Positions 33,282 through 43,732 of a stretch of 64,000 bases of DNA are shown piece after piece. Position 1 is the stretch's first letter. The number at the start of each line of letters is the position of its first letter. The DNA is from Micromonospora sp. WMMD980. GTDB taxonomy: Bacteria > Actinomycetota > Actinomycetes > Mycobacteriales > Micromonosporaceae. A model generated the notes under the pieces. That model did not search any database, had not been told where the DNA came from, and worked only from the letters and a program-made list of their open reading frames with translations. Made by a program: the position numbers and the translations under genes. The stretch spans positions 5,022,001 to 5,086,000 of the forward strand of contig NZ_JARUBE010000003.1 in assembly GCF_029626035.1 (NCBI RefSeq). The letters run 5' to 3'.

Positions 33282-36200
33282 GCGTTCTCCTCGCCTCTGC
33301 TGCGGCCGATCCAGGACGCCATCAGCCCGATCAGCTCGTCCAGGTCCACCGGCTTGGTGATGTAGTCGCTGCCGCCGGCCGCCAACGCCGACTCCCGGTC
33401 GCCGGGCATCGCCTTGGCGGTCAGAAACACGATCGGCAGGTCCGCGAAGCGGTGGTTGCGGCGGATCTGCGCGGTCGTCTCGTATCCGTCCTGGTCGGGC
33501 ATCATGGCGTCCATCAGCACGATGTCCACCTCCGGATGCTCGGCGAGCTGGCGCACGCCGTCCGCCCCGTTGTCCGAGTACAACACGGTCATCCCGTGCA
33601 ACTCCAACGCGGACGTCAGCGCGAACACGTTCCGCACGTCGTCGTCGATGATCAGGACGGTGACGCCGTCCAGCCGGCGGGTCGCCGGGGTCTCCTGCGG
33701 TCGCGGCAGCTCCATCGGCATGAGCAGCGACGACGGCAGGCCCGCGCGGCTCGGCGACGGCGGCGCCGGCGCCACCACCGCGTCCGGCGCCAACACATCG
33801 GGTACGAAGAGAGTGAACGTCGAGCCCTGACCGGGCGCGGACGACACGGTGATCGTGCCGCCGAGCAGGCGGGCCAGGTCCCGGCTGATCGACAGGCCCA
33901 GCCCGGTGCCGCCGTAGCGCCGGCTGGTCGTGCCGTCGGCCTGCTGGAACGCCTCGAAGATCAGCGACAGCTTGTCGTCCGAGACGCCGATCCCGGTGTC
34001 GATCACGGTGAACGCGATCACCCGCTGGGCGTTGGTCAGCGCCGGCACGTCGAAGACCGCGTTCTCGGCGGCCGGCCCGATGCGCAGGGTCACCGCACCG
34101 TTGTCGGTGAACTTCACCGCGTTGGAGAGCAGGTTGCGCAGAATCTGCTGCAACCGCTGGGCGTCGGTGACCAGGGCCGGCGGCAGCTCGCGGCTCACCC
34201 GGACCTGGAAGTCGAGGCCCTTCTCCTCGGCCTGCGGCGCGAACGCCTGCTCCACGTAGCCGCGGATCTCGGCGAACTGGATCTCGGTGGGCTCCACGTC
34301 CATCCGGCCCGCCTCGATCTTGGAAAGGTCGAGGATATCGTCGATCAGCGACAGGAGGTCCGAGCCGGCGCCGTGGATGGTCCGGGCGAACTCGATCTGC
34401 TTCGGGCTCAGGTTGCGCTCCGGGTTCTCGGCGAGCAGCCGGGCCAGCAGGAGCAACGAGTTCAGCGGCGTACGCAGCTCGTGGCTCATGTTCGCCAGGA
34501 ACTCCGACTTGTACGCCGAAGCCCGGGTGAGCTGCTGCGCCTTCTCCTCCAGGCCGAGCCGGGCCAGCTCGATCTCCCGGTTCTGCGTCTCGATGTTGGC
34601 CTTCTGCTCCGACAGCAGCTTCGCCTTGTCCTCCAGTTCGGCGTTGGTGCGCTGCAACTCCGCCGACTGGTCCTGCATCTCGTGCGCCAGCCGCTGCGAC
34701 TGCGCCAGCAGCTCCTCCGTACGCCGGTTGGCCTGAATGGTGTTGACCGCGACCCCGATGGTGAGCACCAGCCGCTCCAGGAACGCCAGGTGCAGGTCGG
34801 AGAAGGTGGTCACGCCGGCGAACTCGATCACGCCGAGCAACTCCCCCTCGAACAGCACCGGCAGCACCACCAGGTCGGCCGGGGGCGTGTCGGCCAGCCC
34901 GGAACGGACCACCAACCGACCGTTCGGCTGCGCCTTGACCCGGATCGTGCGGCGCGACAGCGCGGCCTGCCCGACCAGCCCCTCACCGGGACCGAAGGTG
35001 ACGTCGTGGCCGCGGGCCACGTAGCCGTAGGACGCGGTGAGCCGCAGCCGCATGCTGCCCTCGGAGCTGTCCGCCAGGAAGAACGCGCCGAGCTGCGCGT
35101 CGACCAGCGGGGTCACCTCCATCATGATCATGCGGCAGACCTCGCCCAGATCCCGCTGGCCCTGCAACAGACCGCCGATGCGGGCCAGGTTGGAGTCGAG
35201 CCAGCCCTGCTCGGCGTTCTTCTTGGTCGTCTCCCGGAGGGTGACGATCATCTGGTTGATGTTGTCCTTCAGGTCGGCGACCTCGCCCTGCGCCTTCACG
35301 TTGATCCGCTGGGTCAGGTCACCGCGCGTCACCGAGGTGGAGACCTGCGCGATGGCGCGCAGCTGGGTGGTCAGCGTCGAGGCGAGCTGGTTGACGTTCT
35401 CGGTGAGGTCGCGCCAGGTGCCAGAGACGCCGCGCACCTGCGCCTGGCCGCCGAGCTTGCCCTCGGTGCCCACCTCACGGGCCACCCGGGTCACCTCGTC
35501 GGCGAACGACGAGAGCTGGTCCACCATCGTGTTGACGGTGTTCTTCAGCTCCAGGATCTCGCCCTGCGCGTCCACCGTGATCTTCTGCCCCAGGTCACCC
35601 CTCGCCACCGCGGTGGTGACCGAAGCGATGTTGCGGACCTGGCTGGTCAGGTTCGAGCCCATCGAGTTCACGTTGTCGGTCAGGTCCCGCCAGGTGCCGG
35701 AGACGCCCTTCACCTGGGCCTGGCCGCCGAGCTTGCCCTCGGTGCCCACCTCGCGTGCCACCCGCGTCACCTCGTCGGCGAACGACGAGAGCTGGTCCAC
35801 CATCGTGTTCACCGTCGACTTCAGCTCCAGGATCTCGCCCTGCGCGTCCACCGTGATCTTCTGGCTCAGGTCGCCCTTGGCGACCGCGGTCGACACCTGG
35901 GCGATGTTCCGCACCTGGGCGGTCAGGTTCGACGCCATCGAGTTCACGTTGTCGGTGAGATCACGCCACGTGCCGGCGACGCCGCGCACCTGGGCCTGGC
36001 CGCCGAGCTTGCCCTCGGTGCCCACCTCGCGCGCCACCCGCGTCACCTCGTCGGCGAACGACGAGAGCTGGTCCACCATCGTGTTCACCGTCGACTTCAG
36101 CTCCAGGATCTCGCCCCGGGCGTCCACCGTGATCTTCTGCGACAGGTCGCCCTTCGCCACCGCCGTGGTCACCGACGCGATGTTGCGGACCTGACTGGTC

Positions 36201-37642
36201 AGGTTCGACGCCATCGAGTTCACGTTGTCCGTGAGATCACGCCACGTGCCGGAGACGCCCTTCACCTGGGCCTGACCGCCGAGCTTGCCCTCGGTGCCCA
36301 CCTCACGCGCCACCCGGGTCACCTCGTCCGCGAACGACGAGAGCTGGTCCACCATCGTGTTGACGGTGTTCTTCAGCTCCAGGATCTCGCCCTGCGCGTC
36401 CACCGTGATCTTCTGGCCCAGGTCGCCCTTCGCCACCGCGGTGGAGACCTGCGAGATGTTGCGGACCTGGCTGGTCAGGTTGCCGGCGAGCTGGTTGACG
36501 TTCTCGGTGAGGTCGCGCCAGGTGCCGGAGACGCCGCGCACCTGCGCCTGACCGCCCAGCTTGCCCTCGATGCCCACCTCACGCGCCACCCGGGTCACCT
36601 CGTCCGCGAACGACGAGAGCTGGTCCACCATCGTGTTGACGGTGTCCTTCAGCTCCAGGATCTCGCCCTGCGCGGCCACCGTGATCTTCTGCGACAGGTC
36701 GCCCTTGGCCACCGCGGTGGACACCTGGGCGATGTTGCGGACCTGGCTGGTCAGGTTCGACGCCATCGAGTTGACGTTGTCGGTGAGGTCCTTCCAGGTG
36801 CCGGCCACGCCCGGCACCTGCGCCTGGCCACCCAGCTTGCCCTCGGTGCCCACCTCACGGGCCACCCGGGTCACCTGCTCGGCGAAGAGGCGGAGCGTGT
36901 CGGTGAGGGAGTTCATCGTGTCGGCCAGCTCGGCCACCTCGCCGCGCGCCCCGACGGTGATCTTCTGCGACAGGTCACCCTTCGCCACCGCGGTCGCCAC
37001 CTGGGAGATCGACCGCACCTGGCCGGTCAGGTTCGACGCCATGGTGTTCACCGAGTCGGTGAGGTCCTTCCAGGTGCCGGCCGCGCCCCGCACGTCGGCC
37101 TGACCGCCGAGCTTGCCCTCGGTGCCCACCTCACGGGCCACCCGCGTCACCTCGTCGGCGAACGACGAGAGCTGGTCGACCATCGTGTTCACGGTCCGGC
37201 CGATGCGCAGGTATTCGCCCCGCAGCGGCCGCCCGTCGATCTCCAGCGCCATGTGCTGGGACAGGTCGCCGTCGGCCACCGCGACGATGACCCGGGCGAT
37301 CTCGGTGGTCGGCCGGCCCAGGTCGTCGATCAGCGAGTTGACCGCCCGCTGCCCCTCCGCCCAGGAGCCCTCCAGGCCCTCGTCGTCGAGCCGCTCGGTG
37401 AGCCGCCCGTCCCGCCCGACGATCCGGCTGATCCGGCGCAGGTCAAGGTGCTGCCGCTCCTGGAGCGACACCACGTCGTTGAAGGCGTCGGCCACCTCGC
37501 CGTGCAGCCCCGCCCGGCGCGGCAGGCGCACCCGGAGGTCGCCCCGGGCCACCCGCTGCAGCGCCTCGACCAGCTCGCCGAGGAGCACCTCGTGGTCGGA
37601 CGCGGACGGATCCGCGGTCACCGACTGTTTCGCCGTGGTCAT
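33278..37642 (-). CDS. Poly-HAMP hybrid sensor histidine kinase
   Basis: A 1454-residue soluble kinase with no membrane segment. Residues about 25-805 are a chain of HAMP modules: nine GDL-type units ([12 protein letters not shown]) alternate with seven [12 protein letters not shown] units, in a repeat of 92 residues. A GAF domain follows (about 830-980, [11 protein letters not shown]), then a coiled coil, then HisKA with His1054 in [15 protein letters not shown]. HATPase comes next ([28 protein letters not shown]) and a C-terminal receiver with Asp1378 in [17 protein letters not shown] 37642 is chosen over ATG 37645 for its spacing to GAGGA. The architecture resembles osmosensing Nik1-type fungal and actinobacterial kinases. 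It is coupled to the response regulator downstream. Confidence 0.95.
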   Translation of the reverse strand: MTTAKQSVTADPSASDHEVLLGELVEALQRVARGDLRVRLPRRAGLHGEVADAFNDVVSLQERQHLDLRRISRIVGRDGRLTERLDDEGLEGSWAEGQRAVNSLIDDLGRPTTEIARVIVAVADGDLSQHMALEIDGRPLRGEYLRIGRTVNTMVDQLSSFADEVTRVAREVGTEGKLGGQADVRGAAGTWKDLTDSVNTMASNLTGQVRSISQVATAVAKGDLSQKITVGARGEVAELADTMNSLTDTLRLFAEQVTRVAREVGTEGKLGGQAQVPGVAGTWKDLTDNVNSMASNLTSQVRNIAQVSTAVAKGDLSQKITVAAQGEILELKDTVNTMVDQLSSFADEVTRVAREVGIEGKLGGQAQVRGVSGTWRDLTENVNQLAGNLTSQVRNISQVSTAVAKGDLGQKITVDAQGEILELKNTVNTMVDQLSSFADEVTRVAREVGTEGKLGGQAQVKGVSGTWRDLTDNVNSMASNLTSQVRNIASVTTAVAKGDLSQKITVDARGEILELKSTVNTMVDQLSSFADEVTRVAREVGTEGKLGGQAQVRGVAGTWRDLTDNVNSMASNLTAQVRNIAQVSTAVAKGDLSQKITVDAQGEILELKSTVNTMVDQLSSFADEVTRVAREVGTEGKLGGQAQVKGVSGTWRDLTDNVNSMGSNLTSQVRNIASVTTAVARGDLGQKITVDAQGEILELKNTVNTMVDQLSSFADEVTRVAREVGTEGKLGGQAQVRGVSGTWRDLTENVNQLASTLTTQLRAIAQVSTSVTRGDLTQRINVKAQGEVADLKDNINQMIVTLRETTKKNAEQGWLDSNLARIGGLLQGQRDLGEVCRMIMMEVTPLVDAQLGAFFLADSSEGSMRLRLTASYGYVARGHDVTFGPGEGLVGQAALSRRTIRVKAQPNGRLVVRSGLADTPPADLVVLPVLFEGELLGVIEFAGVTTFSDLHLAFLERLVLTIGVAVNTIQANRRTEELLAQSQRLAHEMQDQSAELQRTNAELEDKAKLLSEQKANIETQNREIELARLGLEEKAQQLTRASAYKSEFLANMSHELRTPLNSLLLLARLLAENPERNLSPKQIEFARTIHGAGSDLLSLIDDILDLSKIEAGRMDVEPTEIQFAEIRGYVEQAFAPQAEEKGLDFQVRVSRELPPALVTDAQRLQQILRNLLSNAVKFTDNGAVTLRIGPAAENAVFDVPALTNAQRVIAFTVIDTGIGVSDDKLSLIFEAFQQADGTTSRRYGGTGLGLSISRDLARLLGGTITVSSAPGQGSTFTLFVPDVLAPDAVVAPAPPSPSRAGLPSSLLMPMELPRPQETPATRRLDGVTVLIIDDDVRNVFALTSALELHGMTVLYSDNGADGVRQLAEHPEVDIVLMDAMMPDQDGYETTAQIRRNHRFADLPIVFLTAKAMPGDRESALAAGGSDYITKPVDLDELIGLMASWIGRSRGEENA
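35240..37570 (-). repeat. 276-bp tandem coding repeats (HAMP chain)
   Basis: About eight tandem units of 276 bp encode the alternating HAMP modules; the inner copies (35390-36900) are close to identical at DNA level, for example GTTCACGTTGTCGGTGAG and its variants recur. This is a likely site of copy-number change or short-read misassembly. Confidence 0.85.
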
Positions 37643-37823
37643 CATTCCTCGCTCAGCTCGGGGCCCACCGGCTCGTGCCGACACGCGGCCATCCCATCAT
37701 TCTGCCGCGCGATCCGTCGAGGTCACCGCCGGCTGATGGCGCGTCACGCGCGGTATCCGCCCGGATCGCCGGTTCTGCCCCCGGAGCTTTGCACCCGGGG
37801 CGGCGGCGGTGGAGGATACGAAG

Positions 37824-39884
37824 GTGTCAGCGGAGGTGGAGCCGGCCCACGGCGGCGGCGCGGACGAGCACGTCCGACGGGTGCGCCTTCCCGCCGACCG
37901 ACGCACCCCGGCCGCGGCCCGGGCGCTGGTGCGCGCCATGCTCCTCGAAGCCGGCCTGCCCGAGCTGCTGAACGAGGCGTTGCTGCTCACCACCGAGCTG
38001 ACCACCAACGCGGTCGAGCACGCGCGCACCGAACTGGACATCGAGGTCGAGGCCGACCCGGCCGGGTTCACCGTCACGGTCACCGACTTCGCCTCCGGCC
38101 CGGTCGACGAACTCGTCGTCGGGGTGCGCAACACCACATCCGACATCACCGAGGTGGCCGCGCGCGGGCGTGGTCTGCTGCTCGTCGACCACTTCGCCAG
38201 CCGGTGGGGCACCACCTACCTGCCCTCCGGCAAAGGCGTCTGGTTCCGCCTCGACCGTCCCGGCCTGCACGGGCCCGTCCGACCGGCCGCCGCACCGGCC
38301 TGGGCGACGGTCCAGACCGCCGACGAGGGCACCCCGAGCGCCGCCGCGATGAGCGAGCTGATGCAGACCGGCCCCGACCCCTACGCCGACGACCCGCTGC
38401 CCGAGTTCGCCGCCGCGCTGCTGACCCGGGTGGCCGAGATGGTGGGCGCCGCCGGCGGTACGGTCCGGCTGGACCGTGGCGACGGGCTGGGCGCCCAGGT
38501 GTTCGCCCGCCACGGCCGGCCGCCTCGCGACGACAACGAGGTGCTGCGCGTCCCGCTCGCCGTGCACCGCCCGTACGCCGGCGAGCTGGAGCTGGACGCG
38601 GCCCCCTCGACCTACGCCCGGCCGCTGGCCGTGCTCGCCGCCGAGCGGCTCTCGCTGCACCTGGAGAACGACCGGCTGCGCCGGGCCGACGTCCGCCGCT
38701 CCTCCTGGCTGACCTTCCTCGCCGAGGCGAGCGAGTTGCTCGCCCAGTCGCTCGACGTCGAGCTGACGATGGCACTCGTCCCGCAGCTCGTGGTGCCCCG
38801 GCTCGGCCAGTGGTGTGCGGTGCACACCACCGACGAGTGGGGGCGGCTGCGCCTCGCCGCGTCCAGCCACGCCGACGAGACGATGCTCCCCCACCTGCAC
38901 CGGGTCCTGGCCGAGACCGGCCCGGACTCGATCCAGGCCCGGCTGCGCGAGGCGTCCCGCAGCCTGAACCAGATGCCGTTGGGCGCGCCGATGGAGGGCT
39001 TCGCCGTCCCGCTGATCGCCCGCGGGCAGCGGCTCGGCACCCTTGCGGTGGGCCGGCACCAACGGCACCGGCACGACCCGGACGAGGTGGCGGTGCTGGA
39101 GGACGTGGCCCGGCGGGCGGCGCTGGCCATCGAGAACGCCCGCATCCACGCCGAGCGCCGCCGGGTCGCGCAGACCCTCCAGCAGTCGCTGCTGCCGCCG
39201 GTGCTCCCGGTGGTCGAGGGCATCGGCCTCGCCGCGGAATACGTCCCGACCGGCGACGACGCCGAGGTCGGCGGCGACTTCTATGACGTGGTGCCGCTGC
39301 CGGACGGCCGCTGGCTGGTGGTGGTCGGTGACGTCTCCGGCAAGGGCGTGCAGGCAGCCGCCGTGACCGGCCTGGTCCGGGACGTGATCAGGGTGCTGGT
39401 GGGCGACGGCAAGCCGCTGCCCGAGGTGCTCGGCCGGCTCAACGAGACGCTCGTCGAGCGTGGCGGCGGGCGCTACTGCACGCTGGCGCTGGCCGCGGTC
39501 GCGCCCGGCGACGGCGACCAGCTCGACGTCGCCCTGCACCTGGCCGGCCACGACCGCCCCGTGCTGCTGCACGGGGGTGGCGGCGCGACGTTCGTCGGCA
39601 CCGGCGGCACGGCGCTCGGCCTGCTCGACACGATCACCACCCCGACGGCGGAGCTGGCGCTCAAGCCCGGCGACGCGTTGATCTTCTATACCGACGGGGT
39701 GACCGAGCGGCGACGCGGCCGGGAGCTGTTCGGCACCGAGCGGTTGCGCGAGTCGGCGGCGCCGCTGGCCGGCTACTCGGCCGACGTGGTCGCCGCGCGG
39801 CTGCGCGCCGCCACCATCGCATTCTCCGCCGAACCCCCGCGCGACGACATCGCCGTCCTGGTCCTCCGCAACGACACCCTCTGA
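37824..39884 (+). CDS. SpoIIE-family phosphatase with N-terminal anti-sigma-type ATPase and GAF domains
   Basis: A 686-residue signalling protein. Residues 20-145 form an RsbW-like HATPase (ELTTNAVEHARTEL, then RGRGLLLVDHFASRWG). Residues 165-440 hold two GAF-like segments (the second ends in VALEDVARRAALAIENAR-type sequence). Residues 455-685 are a PP2C/SpoIIE phosphatase with VGGDFYDVV, GDVSGKGVQAA, FYTDGVTE and DDIAVLVL metal-site motifs. It probably dephosphorylates STAS antagonists while its ATPase acts on them in the other direction. GGAGG stands 8 nt before GTG 37824. It is divergent from the poly-HAMP kinase. Confidence 0.92.
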   Translation: MSAEVEPAHGGGADEHVRRVRLPADRRTPAAARALVRAMLLEAGLPELLNEALLLTTELTTNAVEHARTELDIEVEADPAGFTVTVTDFASGPVDELVVGVRNTTSDITEVAARGRGLLLVDHFASRWGTTYLPSGKGVWFRLDRPGLHGPVRPAAAPAWATVQTADEGTPSAAAMSELMQTGPDPYADDPLPEFAAALLTRVAEMVGAAGGTVRLDRGDGLGAQVFARHGRPPRDDNEVLRVPLAVHRPYAGELELDAAPSTYARPLAVLAAERLSLHLENDRLRRADVRRSSWLTFLAEASELLAQSLDVELTMALVPQLVVPRLGQWCAVHTTDEWGRLRLAASSHADETMLPHLHRVLAETGPDSIQARLREASRSLNQMPLGAPMEGFAVPLIARGQRLGTLAVGRHQRHRHDPDEVAVLEDVARRAALAIENARIHAERRRVAQTLQQSLLPPVLPVVEGIGLAAEYVPTGDDAEVGGDFYDVVPLPDGRWLVVVGDVSGKGVQAAAVTGLVRDVIRVLVGDGKPLPEVLGRLNETLVERGGGRYCTLALAAVAPGDGDQLDVALHLAGHDRPVLLHGGGGATFVGTGGTALGLLDTITTPTAELALKPGDALIFYTDGVTERRRGRELFGTERLRESAAPLAGYSADVVAARLRAATIAFSAEPPRDDIAVLVLRNDTL

Positions 39885-39901
39885 CGCGGCCCCCGACCGG
39901 G

Positions 39902-41449
39902 TCAGAGGCCGCCGGGGAGGCGGCCCGGGGCCAGGCGGTGGTGCGGATCCAGATGAGCCTTGGCGCTGCGCAGGCGCGGCAGGGCGGGCAGCTCGCCCCA
40001 GAGGTCGACGACGCGGCGTACCGGCGTGGGCGCCGCCACCACCACGCACCGCCCCTGCCGGGCGATCAGCACGCTGCGGACCGCGCTCAGGATCGACGCG
40101 ACCCGCTCGGGCGACAGCGCGCCGGGCAGGGCGGCGTACGCCGTGCCGACGCCGGCCGAGCCGCGCACCGGCACCGGGGCGCCGGCGGCGTCGCGCAGCG
40201 CGTAGACCGCGGCGTGCAGGTCGCCGGCCGGCACCTCGATGCGCAACGCGGTGTCGCCCGGGGCGAACGGGTAGCGCCCCCACCACTCGGGCGCGTGGTG
40301 GTTGACCACGGCCTCCGCGCCGAGCACGGCGGTCAACCGCTCGGCCCGCTCGACCACGTCGGACGGGCCGCCCTCCAGCAGCACCACCAGGCTGCCCGCC
40401 GCCGGCCGCCCGGTCACGGCCGGGTGGTCGGGGCGGCCGGCCACCGAGGGATGGCTCGCCGGGATCCGGCGGCGGGGCAACGGCACCGGCACCGGCAGGT
40501 CCAGCTCGACAGCGGCCGGGGCGACCTCGGCGGCGAGCACCGCGCGGACCAGGTCGTGCACCTCCAGCGGGGTCCAGACCGGGCGGGACACCCAGACCCG
40601 GCTCGCCGGCACGGCGTGCACCCGCATGGTCGCCGAGACCAGCACGCCCAACCCGCCCTGCGAGCCGCAGAGCAGCCGGGCCACGTCCAGCCCCGGCAGC
40701 TCGCCGCGCCCCCGGACCGCGTCGCCACCGCCGATGCCGGGGCCGCCGGAGCCGTGGCCGGCGACGGAGAGCCCGCCGGCGCGGCCCCAGCCCACGGCGG
40801 ATCCCTCGCGGGCAACCGCGTCCCCGACGCCCTCGGCACGCGGGCCGAGGCCGGGGGCGGGGCCGCTCGACGGGGCCGCCGAGCCGAACCGGGCCGTGCC
40901 GGACTCGCCGATGCTGACCAGCTCGCCGTCGGCGTCGAGATAGCGCACGCCGACCAACTGGGCGCACGGGGTGCCGTGCCGGTGGCGCAGCGGGCCGGCC
41001 TCGTCGGCGGCGAGCACCCCGCCCAGCGTCGCGCCCGGCGAGGGCACGTCGACCGGCAGCCGCCGGCCGGTGCGGCCCAGCGTGGCCTGGACCGCGCGCA
41101 GCGGCGTGCCGGCGCCGATCTCGGCCACCGGGGCGGCGTGCGGCTCGTGCCAGACCCCGGCCAGCCGGCCGGTGTCGAGCATGATGTCGACCTGTGCCGG
41201 GGCGGCACCCCAGTCGATCTTCGTGCCGGCGCCGCGCGGCACCACGGTCAGGTCGTGCGCCGCGGCCAGCCGCAACACCTCGGCGGCGGCGTGCGGGCCG
41301 CCCGGCACGGCCACCCAGCGGGCGGTGCGGCCGGCCACCTCGTCGGCCGGGCCGGCGAACCGGGCGAACGGCGGACCGCAGATCTCGGTCAGCTTCCGGG
41401 TGATCTCGAGGGCTCCGGGCCGGTCGGTGGAACGCGCTGCAGCCGCCAT
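39902..41449 (-). CDS. GlcE-like FAD-binding oxidoreductase under a putative SOS box
   Basis: A 515-residue protein of the FAD-linked oxidase (PCMH) superfamily. HDLTVVPRGAGTKIDWG binds the FAD pyrophosphate, followed by GAGTPLRAVQATL and PSPGATLGGVLAADEAGPLR, closest to the GlcE subunit of glycolate oxidase. An Ala/Gly-rich insertion (about 205-260) is unusual. No GlcD or GlcF partner is nearby. ATG 41449 is chosen because TACGAT (41462-41457) lies exactly 7 nt before it, suggesting a leaderless mRNA; ATG 41458 is an alternative. That -10 is inside a LexA-like palindrome, so damage induction is possible. Confidence 0.82.
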   Translation of the reverse strand: MAAAARSTDRPGALEITRKLTEICGPPFARFAGPADEVAGRTARWVAVPGGPHAAAEVLRLAAAHDLTVVPRGAGTKIDWGAAPAQVDIMLDTGRLAGVWHEPHAAPVAEIGAGTPLRAVQATLGRTGRRLPVDVPSPGATLGGVLAADEAGPLRHRHGTPCAQLVGVRYLDADGELVSIGESGTARFGSAAPSSGPAPGLGPRAEGVGDAVAREGSAVGWGRAGGLSVAGHGSGGPGIGGGDAVRGRGELPGLDVARLLCGSQGGLGVLVSATMRVHAVPASRVWVSRPVWTPLEVHDLVRAVLAAEVAPAAVELDLPVPVPLPRRRIPASHPSVAGRPDHPAVTGRPAAGSLVVLLEGGPSDVVERAERLTAVLGAEAVVNHHAPEWWGRYPFAPGDTALRIEVPAGDLHAAVYALRDAAGAPVPVRGSAGVGTAYAALPGALSPERVASILSAVRSVLIARQGRCVVVAAPTPVRRVVDLWGELPALPRLRSAKAHLDPHHRLAPGRLPGGL

Positions 41450-41457
41450 GGCGGTCA

Positions 41458-41473
41458 TCGTACACATGTTCGA
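41458..41473. promoter_or_regulatory. LexA/SOS-box-like palindrome before the FAD oxidoreductase
   Basis: TCGTAC-ACAT-GTTCGA differs by one base from a perfect TCGAAC-N4-GTTCGA SOS box of actinobacteria. On the minus strand it contains the -10 TACGAT of the oxidoreductase, so bound LexA would occlude the promoter. The divergent oligopeptidase gene has its own -10 about 65 bp away. Confidence 0.6.
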
Positions 41474-41549
41474 AAACGCTGGCGGCGAGTCGCGGGGTTC
41501 GCGCGGCGCGGACGCCCGGCGGCGGCCCGGCGACCGGTAACGTGGCGCC

Positions 41550-43643
41550 GTGACCACGACCCCACAGCCCACGGCGAAGCGCGTTCCGGCCGAGCGGACC
41601 CACCACGGTGACACCGTCGTCGACGAGTACGCCTGGCTCGCCACCAAGGACGACCCGGAGACGATCGCCTACCTGGAGGCCGAGAACGCCTACACCGAGG
41701 CGCACACCGCGCACCTGGCCGGGCTGCGGGCCGAGCTGTTCGAGGAGACCCGCCGGCGCACCCAGGAGACCGACCTGTCGGTGCCGACCCGCAAGGACGG
41801 CCACTGGTACTACACCCGCACCGTCGAGGGCCAGCAGTACGGCGTGCACTGCCGGCGCGCCGTCCGGCCGGGCGAGACCACGCCCCCGGTCAGCGCGGAC
41901 GGCGCCCCGCTCGACGGCGAGGAGGTGCTGCTCGACGGCAACCAGCTCGCCGCGGGGCACGACTTCTTCTCGCTCGGCGCGTTCGACGTCAGCCCGGACG
42001 GGCGCTGGCTGGCCTACTCGACCGACTTCTCCGGCGACGAGCGGTTCACCCTGCGGATCAAGGACCTGGCCACCGGCGAGCTGCGGCCCGACGAGGTGCC
42101 CGACACGTTCTACGGCACGGCGTGGTCCAGCGACGCCTCCACGCTGTTCTACGTGACGGTGGACGACGCCTGGCGGCCGAACCGGGTGTGGCGGCACACC
42201 GTCGGCACCGCCTCGGGCGAGGACGTGGTGGTCCACCAGGAGGACGACGAGCGGTTCTGGGTGGGCGTCGAGCTGACCCGCTCCGAGCGCTTCGTGGTGA
42301 TCGACATCCACAGCAAGATCACCAGCGAGGTCCGGGTGATCCCGGCGGCCAACCCGACCGGCGAGCCGGCGATCGTCGCCCCGCGCCGGCAGGGCGTGGA
42401 ATACGCGGTCGAGCACCACGGCCACCGCTTCCTGATCCTGCACAACGACGGCGCGGAGGACTTCGCGCTGGCGTACACCTCGGCGGACGTGCCGGGCGAC
42501 TGGACGCCGCTGATCCCGCACACCCCGGGCACCCGGCTGGAGGCGGTCGACGCGTTCGAGAACCACCTGGTGGTCTCGCTGCGCGGCAACGGGCTGACCG
42601 GGCTGCGGGTGCTGCCGGTCGGCAGCGACGACAGCTGGGACATCGACTTCCCCGAGCCGATCTACAGCGTCGGGCTGGACGCCAACCCGGAGTACCGCAC
42701 CGGCACGGTCCGGCTGCGCTACACCTCGCTCGTCACCCCGGATTCGGTCTACGACTACGACCTGACCAGCCGGGAACTGACGCTGCTGCGCCAGAAGCCG
42801 GTACGGCCCGGCCCGGACGGGCGGGCCTACGACCCGGCCGACTACGAGCAGCACCGGGACTGGGCGCTGGCCGACGACGGCACCCGGGTGCCGATCTCGC
42901 TGGTCTGCCGCCGGGACACCCCGCGCGACGGCTCCGCGCCCGCGGTCATCTACGGCTACGGGTCGTACGAGGCGAGCATGGACCCGTGGTTCTCGATCGC
43001 CCGGCTGAGCCTGCTCGACCGCGGCGTCATCTTCGCGGTAGCGCACATCCGCGGCGGCGGCGAGCTGGGCCGGCGCTGGTACGACGAGGGCAAGCTGCTG
43101 GCCAAGAAGAACACGTTCACCGACTTCGTGGCCTGCGCCCGGCACCTGGTCAAGGCCGGCTGGACGGCGAGCGACCGGCTGGTCGCCCGGGGCGCCTCGG
43201 CCGGCGGCCTGCTGATGGGCGCGGTGGCCAACCTCGCGCCGGACGCGTTCGCCGGGATCGTCGCGCAGGTGCCGTTCGTGGACGCGCTCACCTCCATCCT
43301 CGACCCGTCGCTGCCGCTGACCGTCACCGAGTGGGAGGAGTGGGGCAACCCGCTGGACGACCCCGAGGTCTACGCGTACATGAAGTCCTACACCCCGTAC
43401 GAGAACGTGACCGCCGCCGACTACCCGGCCATCCTGGCGGTGACCAGCCTCAACGACACCCGGGTGCTCTACCACGAGCCGGCCAAGTGGATCGCCCGGC
43501 TGCGCGCCCTCGCCCCGCAGGGCGACTACCTGCTCAAGACCGAGATGGGCGCCGGCCACGGCGGCCCCAGCGGCCGGTACGACGCCTGGCGCGAGGAGGC
43601 GTTCGTCAACGCCTGGACGCTGGACCGCCTCGGCCGCGCCTGA
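41550..43643 (+). CDS. ptrB: Oligopeptidase B (S9A prolyl oligopeptidase family)
   Basis: A 697-residue cytosolic serine peptidase cleaving short peptides after basic residues. It has an N-terminal seven-bladed propeller (about 70-400) and a C-terminal alpha/beta hydrolase. Catalytic Ser550 lies in GASAGGLLMG, Asp636 in LNDTRVLY and His670 in GAGHGGPSGRYD; YGSYEASMDPWFS is the POP/OpB signature. GTG 41550 follows TAACGT (41538-41543) by 6 nt with no Shine-Dalgarno, so it is probably leaderless. Length is normal for the family. Confidence 0.94.
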   Translation: MTTTPQPTAKRVPAERTHHGDTVVDEYAWLATKDDPETIAYLEAENAYTEAHTAHLAGLRAELFEETRRRTQETDLSVPTRKDGHWYYTRTVEGQQYGVHCRRAVRPGETTPPVSADGAPLDGEEVLLDGNQLAAGHDFFSLGAFDVSPDGRWLAYSTDFSGDERFTLRIKDLATGELRPDEVPDTFYGTAWSSDASTLFYVTVDDAWRPNRVWRHTVGTASGEDVVVHQEDDERFWVGVELTRSERFVVIDIHSKITSEVRVIPAANPTGEPAIVAPRRQGVEYAVEHHGHRFLILHNDGAEDFALAYTSADVPGDWTPLIPHTPGTRLEAVDAFENHLVVSLRGNGLTGLRVLPVGSDDSWDIDFPEPIYSVGLDANPEYRTGTVRLRYTSLVTPDSVYDYDLTSRELTLLRQKPVRPGPDGRAYDPADYEQHRDWALADDGTRVPISLVCRRDTPRDGSAPAVIYGYGSYEASMDPWFSIARLSLLDRGVIFAVAHIRGGGELGRRWYDEGKLLAKKNTFTDFVACARHLVKAGWTASDRLVARGASAGGLLMGAVANLAPDAFAGIVAQVPFVDALTSILDPSLPLTVTEWEEWGNPLDDPEVYAYMKSYTPYENVTAADYPAILAVTSLNDTRVLYHEPAKWIARLRALAPQGDYLLKTEMGAGHGGPSGRYDAWREEAFVNAWTLDRLGRA

Positions 43644-43646
43644 GGT

Positions 43647-43732
43647 GTAAGGAGGGGCCCCTTGTTAACACCCGTTTGTGAGAAGGGGCCCCTTCTCTAC
43701 TGGAGGCGTTAACAGGGGGCCCCTCCTTACAT
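43647..43732. repeat. GGGGCCCC palindromic repeat, copy 5 (double)
   Basis: Two units lie head to head: TAAGGAGGGGCCCCTTGT with TTAACA, then AGAAGGGGCCCCTTCTCTAC, then GGAGGCGTTAACAGGGGG with CCCCTCCTTAC. It follows the oligopeptidase stop. On the minus strand it supplies the TAA stop of the adjacent PLP-enzyme fragment. Confidence 0.88.

Noticed and set aside
33452..39286. A 1944-codon open frame on the plus strand.
   Set aside because: It is antisense to the HAMP kinase and then out of frame with the SpoIIE phosphatase; its HxxxLxRHPxHLV repeats just mirror the HAMP repeats. GC-rich genes keep antisense frames open.
37827..43559. A 1910-codon open frame on the minus strand.
   Set aside because: It runs antisense to the oligopeptidase and phosphatase genes and shows no domain; codon bias favours the annotated genes.
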